A stretch of 64,000 nt of DNA from Bacillus_BD sp963708895 (GCA_963708895.1 CAVPUE010000010.1:62001-126000), one strand, 5' to 3'. Positions 1 through 9,020 are shown, counted from the first letter of the stretch. A program made the numbers and translations. Notes: a model not told the origin generated them from the sequence alone.

Positions 1-133
1 GTAATAGTTGAAATGATTGATCGATATATTTATCATAAAGCCGTTGGAAATCATTCACTTCGTACTCATACATTCTTTTTTCCCATTCACGGATTTCTTG
101 TAAGACTTCCTGGTCCCGCATCTGTAAAGTCAT
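1..133 (-). CDS. EcsC-family-like protein, N-terminal fragment
   Basis: Only the first 44 or so codons are inside the window; the gene runs off the left edge. The start is the ATG at 133, six bases after an AGGAGG; another ATG at 139 touches the Shine-Dalgarno and is less likely. The peptide has the acidic and aromatic pattern EIREWEKRMYEYEVNDF, then QRLYDKYIDQ, which resembles the N-terminus of EcsC-family proteins as I remember them. EcsC-family proteins are poorly characterised and often lie near ABC transporter or acetate genes. It follows ackA on the same strand, but ackA has its own terminator in between. Family assignment rests on about 40 residues and is tentative. Confidence 0.5.
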   Translation of the reverse strand, partial: MTLQMRDQEVLQEIREWEKRMYEYEVNDFQRLYDKYIDQSFQLL

Positions 134-204
134 ACTCATCCTCCTATTATCATGATTGAACAACTAAACCACTTTTTGTTATCAGTATAACATATTCTAA
201 ATTG

Positions 205-243
205 AAAAAAGACAAAGGAAGAAGTTAATCCTTTGTCTTTACT
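205..243 (-). terminator. ackA terminator
   Basis: A 12-bp perfect stem (AAAGACAAAGGA at 208-219 pairing with TCCTTTGTCTTT at 229-240) lies just after the ackA stop. Read on the minus strand it continues into a T-run, as expected of an intrinsic terminator. Confidence 0.85.
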
Positions 244-251
244 ATTATTAA

Positions 252-1454
252 TTAGTTTGTAACGCCTTGTTTGCTTAAACGTACTACGTCTCTTGCAATC
301 ATAACCTCTTCATCCGTTGGAATTACAAACACTTTTACTGGTGAGTGTGGGTAGCTGATATAGCGTTCGTCACCACGTACTTCATTAAGAGCTGGATCCC
401 AATAAACACCCATAAATTCAAGTCCGTTTAAGACACGAGCACGGATTGTATCACTATTTTCACCAATACCTGCTGTGAAAATAATCGCGTCCACTCCATA
501 CATACGGGCTGCATAAGAACCAATATACTTATGGATATGGCTAGCAAATACTGTTAACGCAAGTTCTGCTCTTTCGTTTCCTTCTGCAGCTTGTTCTTCA
601 ATATCACGAAGATCACTAGAAAATCCAGAAAGAGCCAACATTCCACTCTTTTTGTTTAATACGTCTATTACTTCTTCAGCTGTTTTATTTGTTTTTTCCA
701 TCATATATGGAATTAAAGCAGGGTCGATATCACCTGAACGTGTACCCATCGTTAAACCAGCAAGTGGCGTGAATCCCATTGATGTATCAATTGATTTTCC
801 ACCTTCAATTGCCGTAATACTAGCACCATTACCAAGGTGACAAGAGATAAGGCGAAGTGAACTTAACGGTCTGCCAAGCAGTTCTGCTGCACGTTCTGAC
901 ACATACTTATGTGAAGTTCCGTGGAAACCATATTTACGAATACCAAATTCTGTATAATACTCACGAGGTAGGCTGTATACATAAGAACTTTTCGGCATTG
1001 TTTGATGGAAAGCTGTATCAAAAACAGCAATCGCTGGAACATTTGGTAATACGTTTTTGAACGCTTTAATTCCAGTTAAGTTTGCTGGGTTATGCAATGG
1101 TGCAAATTCTGACAATTCTTCAATTTTGTTAAGAACGTCTTCATTAATTAACACTGAATCAGCAAATGCTTCTCCACCATGAACCACACGATGACCAACA
1201 CCTTCAATCTCATCTAATGATTGAATAATACCAAGATCTGTTAATTTACTTAATAATAATTTAACGGCTACATCATGATTAGGAATATCCGTTGTTTCAG
1301 ATTGTTTTTCTCCCTTAACGGTAATATTGAAAACAGAATCATCCATACCAATTCTTTCAATTAGACCTTTTGTGATGACCTCTTCGTTTGGCATTTCAAA
1401 TAATTGGAATTTTAATGAAGAACTACCTGCGTTAATTGCAATAATTTTCGACAT
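252..1454 (-). CDS. ackA: Acetate kinase
   Basis: Acetate kinase converts acetyl phosphate plus ADP to acetate plus ATP in the cytoplasm, the last step of overflow acetate production by the Pta-AckA route. The 400-residue protein has the usual length and opens with the family signature INAGSSSLKFQLF. The acetokinase blocks follow in order: HRVVHGGE near residue 90, FDTAFHQTMP near 145, CHLGNGAS near 207, MGTRSGDIDP near 240 and the ASKHA-fold adenosine motif FTAGIGENS near 328. The ATG is preceded by AAGGGAGCG. As in Bacillus subtilis it lies downstream of ytxK. I looked for a CcpA operator upstream and found no convincing match, although ackA is a classic CcpA-activated gene in that species. 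Confidence 0.98.
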   Translation of the reverse strand: MSKIIAINAGSSSLKFQLFEMPNEEVITKGLIERIGMDDSVFNITVKGEKQSETTDIPNHDVAVKLLLSKLTDLGIIQSLDEIEGVGHRVVHGGEAFADSVLINEDVLNKIEELSEFAPLHNPANLTGIKAFKNVLPNVPAIAVFDTAFHQTMPKSSYVYSLPREYYTEFGIRKYGFHGTSHKYVSERAAELLGRPLSSLRLISCHLGNGASITAIEGGKSIDTSMGFTPLAGLTMGTRSGDIDPALIPYMMEKTNKTAEEVIDVLNKKSGMLALSGFSSDLRDIEEQAAEGNERAELALTVFASHIHKYIGSYAARMYGVDAIIFTAGIGENSDTIRARVLNGLEFMGVYWDPALNEVRGDERYISYPHSPVKVFVIPTDEEVMIARDVVRLSKQGVTN

Positions 1455-1733
1455 TTTATAACGCTCCCTTTTTATATAATCTACTCTTTATCATGAAATT
1501 AATGAAAGTAAAATTTATGTCTTACTAAACTAGTTTGCCCGAATCTTTTCATTAACATCTTCTCAATTTCTCATTTAATCATTGTCTGCTCGGTATTTCA
1601 AGGATTTTTGGTAAAATTATCTACTTAAAAAAGAAGAAAATATATTCAACAATTTCGGATAAGTCTGACTATCTAAATATACTTCCTCCTTTGTTTAGAC
1701 AATTTTCGCAAACATTACAAAAACAGCTTTTGT

Positions 1734-2717
1734 TTATTTATTTTCACTAATCCAACGATCAATATTTAGTAATATTTTTTCCACTTCTCTCCCATTGGAT
1801 AAAGAAGGCATATTGACTAACAATACTTGTTTTGGAGGTTTAACATTTTCATGTTTTTTTTGCAGGATTAAAATACTTTTTTGTGTTTGTTTATTTTTAA
1901 ACATCGTTTCTGGTAATTGAACGATTCCTTGAATATAAACGGTTTCCTTTAAATATTCATGTAACTCCTTTGATTGTTCACTTTCAAAAAGTCCATTTGG
2001 AATCACAAAAAATAAATACCCACCTGACTTTACGTGTTTTATACTTTGTTCAATAAATAAATGATGTGCGTAACTGTGGCCTTCATCTGCTTTTAATTGA
2101 TAATCCGCAGCTCTAACATCATTTGGATAATAACCAACAGGTAAATCGCTGATGACGGCATCAACAGGTTCAATAAAGAGTGGTTCTAAACTATCTTGAT
2201 TGTAAAACTGGATTGGATGTTCTTGTAAATTCGCATTGATATAGGCTAATTTGATTAAAAGATCATCAATTTCAATTCCGATTCCTTCAACACTTTTATC
2301 TAATTCTTGATTGATCGCTGCTGTTAATAAATTTCCTGTTCCTACTGCCGGATCCAATAATCGATATGTATTGTTTTTGATAAACTTCTTTAGTAAGTAT
2401 CCGATAAACATTCCAATCGTATCTGGAGTCATCTGATGATTGGGCTGAACACTTTCTTTCATTCCTTTTAAAATCGCCAGTTGAAAAGACTTACGAATTT
2501 CTTCCTTCGTAAACCTGCTTAAGTTGATACTATCATAGGCTTTTTTTAACCTTTTTGCCGATAGTTCACTTAATTCATCCTGTATGACGGCCTCTTGAAA
2601 GAGATTCTCACCTGTTTCTGCTAATGCTTCTAAATAACTGCAATTCAATTCCTCTTGTAATAATGTGGCTGTTTCATTTACAACGGTAAATAATTCTTCA
2701 ACCGGAGTGGTTTTCAC
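1734..2717 (-). CDS. ytxK: Class I SAM-dependent DNA methyltransferase-like protein YtxK
   Basis: A 327-residue protein of the N6-adenine methyltransferase-like family. Its core is built around LLDPAVGTGNLL (SAM-binding motif I, near residue 117) and a variant catalytic motif VISDLPVGYYP (near 185) where type I modification subunits have NPPY. Asn is replaced by Asp, so activity as an N6-adenine methylase is uncertain. The GTG at 2717 is chosen because AGGAGG lies seven bases before it and the length then matches YtxK of Bacillus subtilis; a longer reading from 2735 would place the Shine-Dalgarno inside the gene. It sits between tpx and ackA as in B. subtilis. Its function is unknown. Confidence 0.88.
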   Translation of the reverse strand: MKTTPVEELFTVVNETATLLQEELNCSYLEALAETGENLFQEAVIQDELSELSAKRLKKAYDSINLSRFTKEEIRKSFQLAILKGMKESVQPNHQMTPDTIGMFIGYLLKKFIKNNTYRLLDPAVGTGNLLTAAINQELDKSVEGIGIEIDDLLIKLAYINANLQEHPIQFYNQDSLEPLFIEPVDAVISDLPVGYYPNDVRAADYQLKADEGHSYAHHLFIEQSIKHVKSGGYLFFVIPNGLFESEQSKELHEYLKETVYIQGIVQLPETMFKNKQTQKSILILQKKHENVKPPKQVLLVNMPSLSNGREVEKILLNIDRWISENK

Positions 2718-2834
2718 TGCTATTCCTCCTGCCATTTAATTCTTTACTTATTTTAACGATGTTTGTAGAGATGAACAAGATATATGCGGAAAGTTAATAT
2801 GTAATATAGGGAGAATAAAGGGGGTTATCCTAAT

Positions 2835-2874
2835 AGAAATAGAAAGCGGCAATGATCCGCTTTCTATTTCTGTT
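2835..2874 (-). terminator. tpx terminator
   Basis: A 15-bp perfect inverted repeat (2835-2849 with 2857-2871) with a seven-base loop follows the tpx stop codon on the minus strand. It separates tpx from ytxK. Confidence 0.8.
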
Positions 2875-2879
2875 TGTCT

Positions 2880-3380
2880 TTATTTTGCTTGTTTAGCTGC
2901 TTCAATTGCTGCTTCATAATTTGGATGGTCTGTTGCTTCACTTACATATTCTGCATATGTAACAGTATCATTTGAATCTACAACGAAAACGGCACGAGCA
3001 AGTAAACGATGTTCTTGTATCGCAATACCATACGCTTCTCCGAAAGAAAGATCGCGGTGGTCAGATAGAGTTTGAACTTTATCTACACCTGCAGCTCCGC
3101 ACCAACGGCCTTGAGCAAATGGAAGGTCAACACTAATTGTTAAAATTTGAACATTATCAAATTTTGCAGCTTCTTCGTTGAAACGACGTGTTTGTGCATC
3201 ACATACGCCTGTATCTAAAGAAGGAACAACGCTAATTAAACGAACGCTTCCTTTTGAATCTTCTAATGTAACTGGTGATAAATCGTTAGCTAATACAGTA
3301 AAATTTGGAGCTTTGTCCCCTACTTTTACTTCATTTCCTAATAATGTTACTGGGTTTCCACCGAATGTAATTGATGCCAT
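2880..3380 (-). CDS. tpx: Thiol peroxidase Tpx
   Basis: An atypical 2-Cys peroxiredoxin that reduces hydroperoxides using thioredoxin. The 166-residue length is typical. The peroxidatic cysteine is in SLDTGVCDAQTRRF (near residue 60) and the resolving cysteine in GRWCGAAG (near 93); both are present, so the enzyme should be active. The ATG follows a GGAGG. It lies between ytfJ and ytxK as in Bacillus subtilis. A sigma-A-like promoter and an inverted repeat lie upstream and are listed separately, so the gene probably has its own transcription unit. Confidence 0.97.
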   Translation of the reverse strand: MASITFGGNPVTLLGNEVKVGDKAPNFTVLANDLSPVTLEDSKGSVRLISVVPSLDTGVCDAQTRRFNEEAAKFDNVQILTISVDLPFAQGRWCGAAGVDKVQTLSDHRDLSFGEAYGIAIQEHRLLARAVFVVDSNDTVTYAEYVSEATDHPNYEAAIEAAKQAK

Positions 3381-3419
3381 AATTTCATTTCCTCCTTAAA
3401 CAATATCATTACAGTGTAA

Positions 3420-3448
3420 ACTATATCCTGAAAACCCAATATTTGCAA
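3420..3448 (-). promoter_or_regulatory. Predicted sigma-A promoter of tpx
   Basis: On the minus strand TTGCAA (3448-3443) and TATAGT (3425-3420) are separated by exactly 17 bases and end about 40 bases before the tpx start. The -10 matches the consensus at five of six positions and the -35 at four. Confidence 0.55.
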
Positions 3449-3450
3449 TT

Positions 3451-3498
3451 AAAACGCTTATCTATTTACTGATATTTCGACAAATTTACAAGCGTTTT
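3451..3498. repeat. Inverted repeat upstream of the tpx promoter
   Basis: AAAACGCTT (3451-3459) and AAGCGTTTT (3490-3498) form a perfect 9-bp inverted repeat with a 30-base spacer, directly upstream of the predicted tpx -35. It could be a pair of operator half-sites or a second hairpin after ytfJ. It does not fit a CcpA cre well. Confidence 0.45.
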
Positions 3499-3508
3499 AC
3501 AAACGAAA

Positions 3509-3590
3509 AAGTGTCAGTTCCACAATACATATTCTAGAACACGTTCAAAAGGCTCTAGAGATGCATTCGTCTTGTGGATATCTGACACCT
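3509..3590 (-). terminator. Long three-block hairpin after ytfJ
   Basis: Three arm pairs nest in order: GTGTCAG (3511-3517) with CTGACAC (3582-3588), CCACAA (3520-3525) with TTGTGG (3572-3577), and TCTAGA (3533-3538) with TCTAGA (3554-3559), separated by internal loops. On the minus strand the last arm is followed by TTTTTCG, so it probably ends the ytfJ transcript. It is unusually long for an intrinsic terminator. Confidence 0.55.
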
Positions 3591-3621
3591 TGGAGACATC
3601 TATTTCATTTTCATTTGTTCC

Positions 3622-4095
3622 TTAAATATTAAATTCTGGTCCATTAGAGGCAGAACCCGATTGATCAGTCGATGTATTGTTTCCACCATTATTATTACTA
3701 TTTTTATTTTCAAACATTTGTTGGATTTTATCAACAGCTTGTGGTGCAAGATCCAATATCTTTTCATACAGATGTGTATTTTCATCAAGATGCACCATTT
3801 TTACTCCATTCGAACTGACAATTAAAAAAGCCACTGGCGTGATAGAAACACCGCCACCACTACCGCCACCAAACGGACCTGTTTTTTGTTCAGATCCTTG
3901 ACCATTAGATGATTGTCCTTCGATACCAAATTCACTTCCACCAGCAGCAAAGCCAAAGCCAACTTTGGAAACGGTTAAAATCACGCTACCATCTGGTGTT
4001 TCAACAGGATCACCGATAATCGTATTCACATCAATCATTTCTTTTAAATTTTCCATTGCTGTTGTCATTAAACCTTGTATTGGATGATCAGCCAT
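3622..4095 (-). CDS. ytfJ: GerW-family sporulation protein YtfJ
   Basis: A 157-residue protein of the YtfJ/GerW family, which in Bacillus subtilis is linked to spores and germination. It begins MADHPIQGLMTTAMENLKEM, followed by the conserved GDPVETPDGSVILTVSKVGFGFAAGG block. A flexible glycine-serine stretch then leads into the GGGVSITPVAFLIV core near residues 85-100. The C-terminus, from about residue 130, is low-complexity and rich in Asn, Ser and Gln. The ATG at 4095 has GGAGG upstream and lies 18 bases after ytfI, so the two are probably co-transcribed, as in B. subtilis. Confidence 0.93.
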   Translation of the reverse strand: MADHPIQGLMTTAMENLKEMIDVNTIIGDPVETPDGSVILTVSKVGFGFAAGGSEFGIEGQSSNGQGSEQKTGPFGGGSGGGVSITPVAFLIVSSNGVKMVHLDENTHLYEKILDLAPQAVDKIQQMFENKNSNNNGGNNTSTDQSGSASNGPEFNI

Positions 4096-4113
4096 ATTCC
4101 ATTTCCTCCACTT

Positions 4114-4810
4114 CTAAACTGTGTTTGTCTTTTCGTGGGAAAGGCTTGAGAACAGCCTTGATTTAAACTGTGGTCGTCCACCTTTCCAACATTTAATGAG
4201 TTTAATTCCTGCAAATATAGCATGCCCGATTCTAAATTGAAGCATACATTGAAAACTAGTTTGTGATACCGGCAATTGAAAATGAGGTTGGACAGACAAG
4301 GCTGGATTCACTTTCAGTTTAAAATAATGACTTATCATGCCAATAATACTTCCTTTTACAGCCCAAACTGCCCCCGTTAATACTCCAGTTAAAGCGGCTT
4401 CTCCCGTACCAATTATCGTCTGCCATTCTAATTGATTGACAGTTACCTTTTTCAAAAAGTGACGAACAATTCTGATGCAAGGAAACAACGTGCTTCAATA
4501 ACTTCTCCATATCTTTAAAGCCATTAATGATGTCTTGGGCAAAAAATTGACTTCTCTTCTCACTATTCATATTCTCTTCTTTTCCTGTTTTCGTCTCTTC
4601 CTCCACGACAATGGATGGAGAATTTTCATCTACCTTAATGAGCGGGACATCAAATGTATATCTTAAAAGCCCAAACCATGCTTTGAGTTGTATCTTAAAC
4701 GAATCATTATCCTGTGCATGAGAATACTTGATATGTACTTTAAGTTTTGTTAATAAAATGAGCACAAGTAGAAGAATGACAATGAAACAACCAATCCAAA
4801 TCCACTTCAA
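4114..4810 (-). CDS. ytfI: DUF2953 membrane protein YtfI, frameshifted as read
   Basis: YtfI-type proteins (DUF2953) have one N-terminal membrane segment (WIGCFIVILLLVLILL, residues 4-20) and a roughly 200-residue cytoplasmic part; function unknown. The reading starts at a TTG (4810) after AAAGGTGGG. The frame is lost between about 4465 and 4480: the first frame runs to 4319 through nonsense, while the conserved remainder (VNQLEWQTIIGTGEAA, then TGAVWAVKGSIIG) continues in another frame to 4114. The two parts together give the normal family length of about 230 residues. A single-base error in the sequence is the simplest explanation. It is the first gene of a ytfI-ytfJ pair. Confidence 0.82.
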
Positions 4811-4857
4811 TTATATTCCCACCTTTCGACCTTCTATTATTGGCAAAAAAAAGCATA

Positions 4858-4890
4858 AATAAACCCATCATCTTAGATGATGGGTTTATC
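4858..4890 (-). terminator. sppA-yteJ terminator
   Basis: AAACCCATCATCT (4861-4873) pairs perfectly with AGATGATGGGTTT (4875-4887) just past the yteJ stop, followed by an A/T-rich run on the minus strand. Confidence 0.85.
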
Positions 4891-4898
4891 ATTCAATC

Positions 4899-5432
4899 TT
4901 ATGAACGTACATGAACAACGGTCGTATCGGCAAACAAGTCATGGATTCCTTGCTTTTTTGGTAAAAAACCAACAACAATATAAAGAATTAAAATCGTTCC
5001 GGAAATAAATCGTCCAATCCATTCCCTAAACAAAATGGTTGACCAATTTAATTTCTCGTCGTTAAGAGAAACAACTCTTAAACCGAATACCATTTTTCCT
5101 AATGTTTGCCCAAAATACTTGGTCATTAAAACAAAATAACCATAAAATACAATCGCTGTTATGATTGCAACAGGTGCAAACATATTTGCTTCACTTAACG
5201 AAAGATCAAACATTCTAAATATCGGATAGACGATAATCCGATCGATACTGCCAATCACGACGATATCAAGCAGATATGCCCAGAATCTCATCCAAAAACC
5301 GGCAAATTTATAATCTGGTTGATCGTCATTAATTGAATTTTCCGGCTCAATCATGTCATTCTGTAGATTAGTCTGTATTTCATTTGTAAAAGTTCTATTT
5401 TCTTGCTTGAAGTCTTCTTCGTTCGAATTCAT
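4899..5432 (-). CDS. yteJ: RDD-family membrane protein YteJ
   Basis: A 177-residue RDD-family membrane protein. After a polar N-terminus of about 40 residues comes the family signature AGFWMRFWAYLLDIVV with its conserved Arg and Asp. Hydrophobic segments lie near residues 50-70, 85-105 and 145-165. The ATG has GGGGGTGGAG upstream and starts 11 bases after the sppA stop, so both are in one operon. In Bacillus subtilis the sppA-yteJ operon is induced by membrane stress and protects against cationic peptides, with YteJ acting on SppA. That role is inferred here from synteny. Confidence 0.92.
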   Translation of the reverse strand: MNSNEEDFKQENRTFTNEIQTNLQNDMIEPENSINDDQPDYKFAGFWMRFWAYLLDIVVIGSIDRIIVYPIFRMFDLSLSEANMFAPVAIITAIVFYGYFVLMTKYFGQTLGKMVFGLRVVSLNDEKLNWSTILFREWIGRFISGTILILYIVVGFLPKKQGIHDLFADTTVVHVRS

Positions 5433-5443
5433 TTCTCCACCCC

Positions 5444-6458
5444 CTACTCTGCATACAAATACATCAACCGCGGTGAATGACTTTGTGATAATAAGTTCAT
5501 GATTCCTGCCAATTCAATATCGTCTTGTCCAATTAATTGTCGTGCCCCCATTGTAAATAACGATCCAAACCCAAAGTTCTCTGTATATTGAAATACTTGA
5601 GCATCTTTTAGATTATGGTCTTCTTGCATCGCATCTACGACATCTTCAAAATAACCAAAATCATCGATTAAATTTAATTCTTTTGCTTGGCGACCATCAT
5701 AAATTCTACCATCAGCAATTGATCTAACTTCATTTTCAGGTATCTCTCGACCATCTGAAATCACTTTTACAAAACCAGCATACGAAGAATTAATCATCTC
5801 TTGAAGGATGTTTCTCTCTTCTTCTGTCATCTCTCTTGCTGGGCTCATAATATCTTTAAATTCACCGCTCTTAATCGTCTCAAATTTAACACCATATTTT
5901 TCAGCTAAACCAGCATAATTAACGCCCTGCATAATCACACCAAGTGAACCTGTTAATGTCTCGGGACTTGCGTAAATTTTATCAGCTGGAGCAGCTATAT
6001 AATAACCACCAGATGCTGCCATCGATCCCATGGAAATATAGACTGGTTTTTTTGTTTCCTCTTGAATTTCAACAATCTTATCATGGATCTGAGCACTCTC
6101 GACAACACCTCCACCAGGTGTATTCACTCTGATAATAATCCCTTTTACAGCTCCATCCTCTTTTGCGTTATTTAGATTTTTTAAAAATAGTTGATGATTG
6201 TATCCACTTGTAGCAAAAATAGATGTATGTACTACCGGTATCCTGAATCGTACCATTAACATCTAAAACGGCAATTTTTTTCATTAAATTGCCTTCCTCA
6301 ATGACTTCTTCAGCTAATAGACTGTTGGTTGGTTTCATAAAATCATCCATTGTTCTCTGAAAATCATTACTTAAAATGGTTGAGAAAATACTCGTTACTA
6401 CCGAAAAAGCAAACAAAAATGCTGCTATTCCTAAGGCTACCCAACGTTTTGTATTCAC
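5444..6458 (-). CDS. sppA: Signal peptide peptidase SppA, frameshifted as read
   Basis: SppA is a membrane-anchored serine protease of the S49 family that degrades remnant signal peptides in the membrane. It starts at a GTG (6458) after AGGAGG; one N-terminal membrane segment spans residues 7-27. The Ser-Lys dyad is visible: nucleophile in SMGSMAASGGYY and the general base lysine in TIKSGEFKDIMSP. The first frame reads correctly up to VLDVNGTIQDTG. Between about 6222 and 6245 it shifts, and the rest (SIFATSGYNHQLFLKNL onward) is in another frame to 5444. Joined length is about 337 residues, normal for Bacillus. The break probably reflects a sequence error. Confidence 0.92.
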
Positions 6459-6583
6459 TATAAATGCCTCCTAATCAAATTCATTATTTTTAAATACGTT
6501 TTAAAAGACAAAATGTTTCAATTTTTTTACTTAACATATATAATATCATTTGGAAATCCTATAAAATTTAGGGAGAGATAAAA

Positions 6584-7384
6584 ATGTCTGAACGTAAAAA
6601 TATCTTTTTTTATCATAAGGAAGATCCCAAGATACATAGTGAAATAGAAAACTTAAAAAGTGAGTTAACTCATTATGGTTTCAACATGGTCAATCACGCA
6701 GAAAACGCTAATATCATTGCTAGCATTGGTAGCGACGGGGATTTCCTACAATGTATTCGTCGCACTGGTTTCCGAGATGATTGTCTCTATGCTGGCATTG
6801 CCCAAACCAATCAGCTCAGTTTTTATTGTGATTATTCATTACATGATACAGAAGGTATGTTAAAGGCTCTTACTAATAATGAAATGAAAGTTCGACGTTA
6901 TCCAATTATCTCTGTAACGATTGACGATCAATCATCCTACTTATGTATTAATGAATTTAGTATTCAATCAGCCATCGTTAAAACGTTTATATTAGACGTC
7001 TATATTAATGATTTACACCTTGAAACCTTCAGAGGAGATGGTTTAATTATCTCCACGCCGACAGGTAGTACAGCTTATAATAAATCAGTAAATGGGGCGA
7101 TTGTAGACCCTAAACTTACTTGCATGCAAATCACAGAACTTGGATCATTGAATAATAACCAATATCGAACACTTGGCTCTCCATTTATTATCAACAGTGA
7201 TAAAACATTAACATTAGTCGTAGGCAAAGAAGGAAATGAACATCCAATTATGGCGATTGATAATGAAGCCCTTAGTACACGACAGGTAGAAAAAATTCAA
7301 ATCAAACTTTGTGATAAAAAGATTAAAACAATCAAGCTCAAAGATAACACCTTTTGGCATAAAGTGAAACGGAATTTTCTCTAG
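6584..7384 (+). CDS. nadK: NAD kinase (second-type, YtdI-like)
   Basis: ATP- or polyphosphate-dependent NAD kinase that makes NADP. The 266-residue protein has the nucleotide-binding motif IASIGSDGDFL (near residue 45; a variant of GGDGT) and the conserved STPTGSTAYNKSVNGAI block near residue 156. GGGAGAG precedes the ATG. Its position between sppA and the acyl-CoA synthetase, on the opposite strand to both, matches ytdI (the second NAD kinase) of Bacillus subtilis rather than the main PpnK. It is divergent from sppA and convergent with mbcS. Confidence 0.93.
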   Translation: MSERKNIFFYHKEDPKIHSEIENLKSELTHYGFNMVNHAENANIIASIGSDGDFLQCIRRTGFRDDCLYAGIAQTNQLSFYCDYSLHDTEGMLKALTNNEMKVRRYPIISVTIDDQSSYLCINEFSIQSAIVKTFILDVYINDLHLETFRGDGLIISTPTGSTAYNKSVNGAIVDPKLTCMQITELGSLNNNQYRTLGSPFIINSDKTLTLVVGKEGNEHPIMAIDNEALSTRQVEKIQIKLCDKKIKTIKLKDNTFWHKVKRNFL

Positions 7385-7387
7385 GAA

Positions 7388-7432
7388 CGAAAATAAAGTT
7401 AGCCTCTCGATAACAGGCTAACTTTATTTTGT
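7388..7432. terminator. Bidirectional terminator between nadK and mbcS
   Basis: A perfect 16-bp inverted repeat (AAAATAAAGTTAGCCT at 7390-7405 with its complement at 7415-7430) has A-runs on the left and T-runs on the right, so it can terminate both convergent genes. Confidence 0.88.
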
Positions 7433-7433
7433 A

Positions 7434-9020
7434 TTAATTTACCGTATTAATACGTAATTCACGTTCTCTTAATTCGATTCTACGAATTTTACCTGATGCT
7501 GTTTTCGGTAACTCATCCACAAATTCAATTTTACGAGGATATTTATAAGGTGCTGTCATTTCCTTCACATGACTTTGAAGTGTTTTGATTAACTCATTTT
7601 CATTTTGAATGACATTATCTTTTAAAATCACATATGCCTTCACGACATTTCCACGAATCGCATCTGGACTTGCCACAACGGCACATTCTTTCACAAGTGG
7701 ATGTTTGACAAGTGCATCTTCTACTTCAAACGGTCCAATCGTATAGCCCGAACTAATGATAATATCATCACTTCTTCCTTCAAACCAAAAGTAGCCTTCT
7801 TCATCCTTTTTAGCTCGGTCACCTGTTACATAGTAATCGCCACGATATTGTTTAGCCGTTCTTTCAGGATCTTTATAGTACTCTTTAAACAGTGCTGGAG
7901 TTTCTTTATGAACCGCAATATCGCCTACTTCTCCTACTCCACAAATCTGTCCATCTTCATTAATAATCTCTACTGTGTTACCTGGTGTTGGTTTACCCAT
8001 AGAACCTGGTTTTAGCTCCATTTCTTTGGTAATTCCTACTAATAAAGTGTTTTCTGTTTGTCCATAGCCATCACGAACTTTTAAATTAAAATGACGATTA
8101 AAGATATCAATCACTTCTCTATTTAATGGTTCTCCAGCAGATACAGCACTATGAATATGAGATAAATCATAAGAATCAAGATTATCTACTTTGGCCATTA
8201 AGCGATATTCTGTTGGTGTACAGCAAAGAACATCTACCCCATACTTTCCAAGTAATTGTAAATATTTTTGCGGTTCAAATTTTCCATGATAGGATATGCC
8301 TGTTGCACCCGATCCAAGTACAGCAAGGAATGGACTCCAAATCCACTTCATCCAGCCAGGACCTGCCGTTGCCCAAACCGTATCCCCCTCATTAATACAA
8401 AGCCAATGAGGACCAGCTGTGCGAAGATGCGCATATGCCCAAGCGTGTGTATGAACGACTGCTTTTGGATTTGCCGTAGTCCCTGATGTATAGGATAAAA
8501 AGGCCATATCATCACGATTTGTATCTGCAATGGAAAGTTCATCTGAGTGCTTCAGCATTTCTTCATCTAAACGATTCCAACCTTCTACATCTTGCCCAAT
8601 CACAAATTTCTTTATATCTTTCATTTCTTCAATCTCATCAAATTCACTAGTATATGGATAATAGCTTATAACTGTTTTTACATCGCCATGATTAATGCGA
8701 TATTTTAAATCTTTTGTACGCAACATTTCTGAACTTGGGATGACAACAAGCCCTAATTTTAGGGCAGCCAAATAGACTTCATAAGCTTCTATTAAACGAG
8801 GGATAATGATTAACGCTACATCCCCTTTTTTCAGACCCTTATCTAAAAATACATTCCCGATTTTATTGGCAGCAAGCATTAAAGATCGATAAGTAATTTC
8901 TTTCGTTTCCCCTTCTTGATCTTCCCATTTTACCGCAACTTTAGATTCATCTTTCGTGTATTTTTCAATTTCCATCACAAGATTATATTGCAATGGAGCA
9001 ATTAAATCTTCTCTGTTCAT
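7434..9020 (-). CDS. mbcS: Acyl-CoA synthetase MbcS (YtcI type)
   Basis: AMP-forming acyl-CoA synthetase of the ANL superfamily, 528 residues. Motifs in order: P-loop-like YTSGTTANPKAVVHTH (near 175), the aromatic gate GYGQTENT (near 320), YVTGDRA (near 402), and the C-terminal LPKTASGKIRR lysine motif (near 515) that carries the catalytic and regulatory lysine. The order sppA-nadK-this gene-sspA matches ytcI of Bacillus subtilis. Its relative MbcS of B. megaterium activates 2-methylbutyrate and other short branched acids; substrate preference here is inferred. GGAGGCGAGAG precedes the ATG. Unlike acsA in the same window, the frame is intact. Confidence 0.9.
   Translation of the reverse strand: MNREDLIAPLQYNLVMEIEKYTKDESKVAVKWEDQEGETKEITYRSLMLAANKIGNVFLDKGLKKGDVALIIIPRLIEAYEVYLAALKLGLVVIPSSEMLRTKDLKYRINHGDVKTVISYYPYTSEFDEIEEMKDIKKFVIGQDVEGWNRLDEEMLKHSDELSIADTNRDDMAFLSYTSGTTANPKAVVHTHAWAYAHLRTAGPHWLCINEGDTVWATAGPGWMKWIWSPFLAVLGSGATGISYHGKFEPQKYLQLLGKYGVDVLCCTPTEYRLMAKVDNLDSYDLSHIHSAVSAGEPLNREVIDIFNRHFNLKVRDGYGQTENTLLVGITKEMELKPGSMGKPTPGNTVEIINEDGQICGVGEVGDIAVHKETPALFKEYYKDPERTAKQYRGDYYVTGDRAKKDEEGYFWFEGRSDDIIISSGYTIGPFEVEDALVKHPLVKECAVVASPDAIRGNVVKAYVILKDNVIQNENELIKTLQSHVKEMTAPYKYPRKIEFVDELPKTASGKIRRIELRERELRINTVN

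Noticed and set aside
652..1060. Plus-strand open readings inside ackA
   Set aside because: They are antisense to a fully conserved acetate kinase, have no ribosome binding site and no family resemblance.
1455..1733. CcpA activation site upstream of ackA
   Set aside because: A cre is known there in Bacillus subtilis, but none of the CG-centred candidates in this stretch fits beyond about 10 positions.
3600..3788. Short minus-strand reading overlapping the end of ytfJ
   Set aside because: It is in another frame of the well-supported GerW-family gene, with no own ribosome site.
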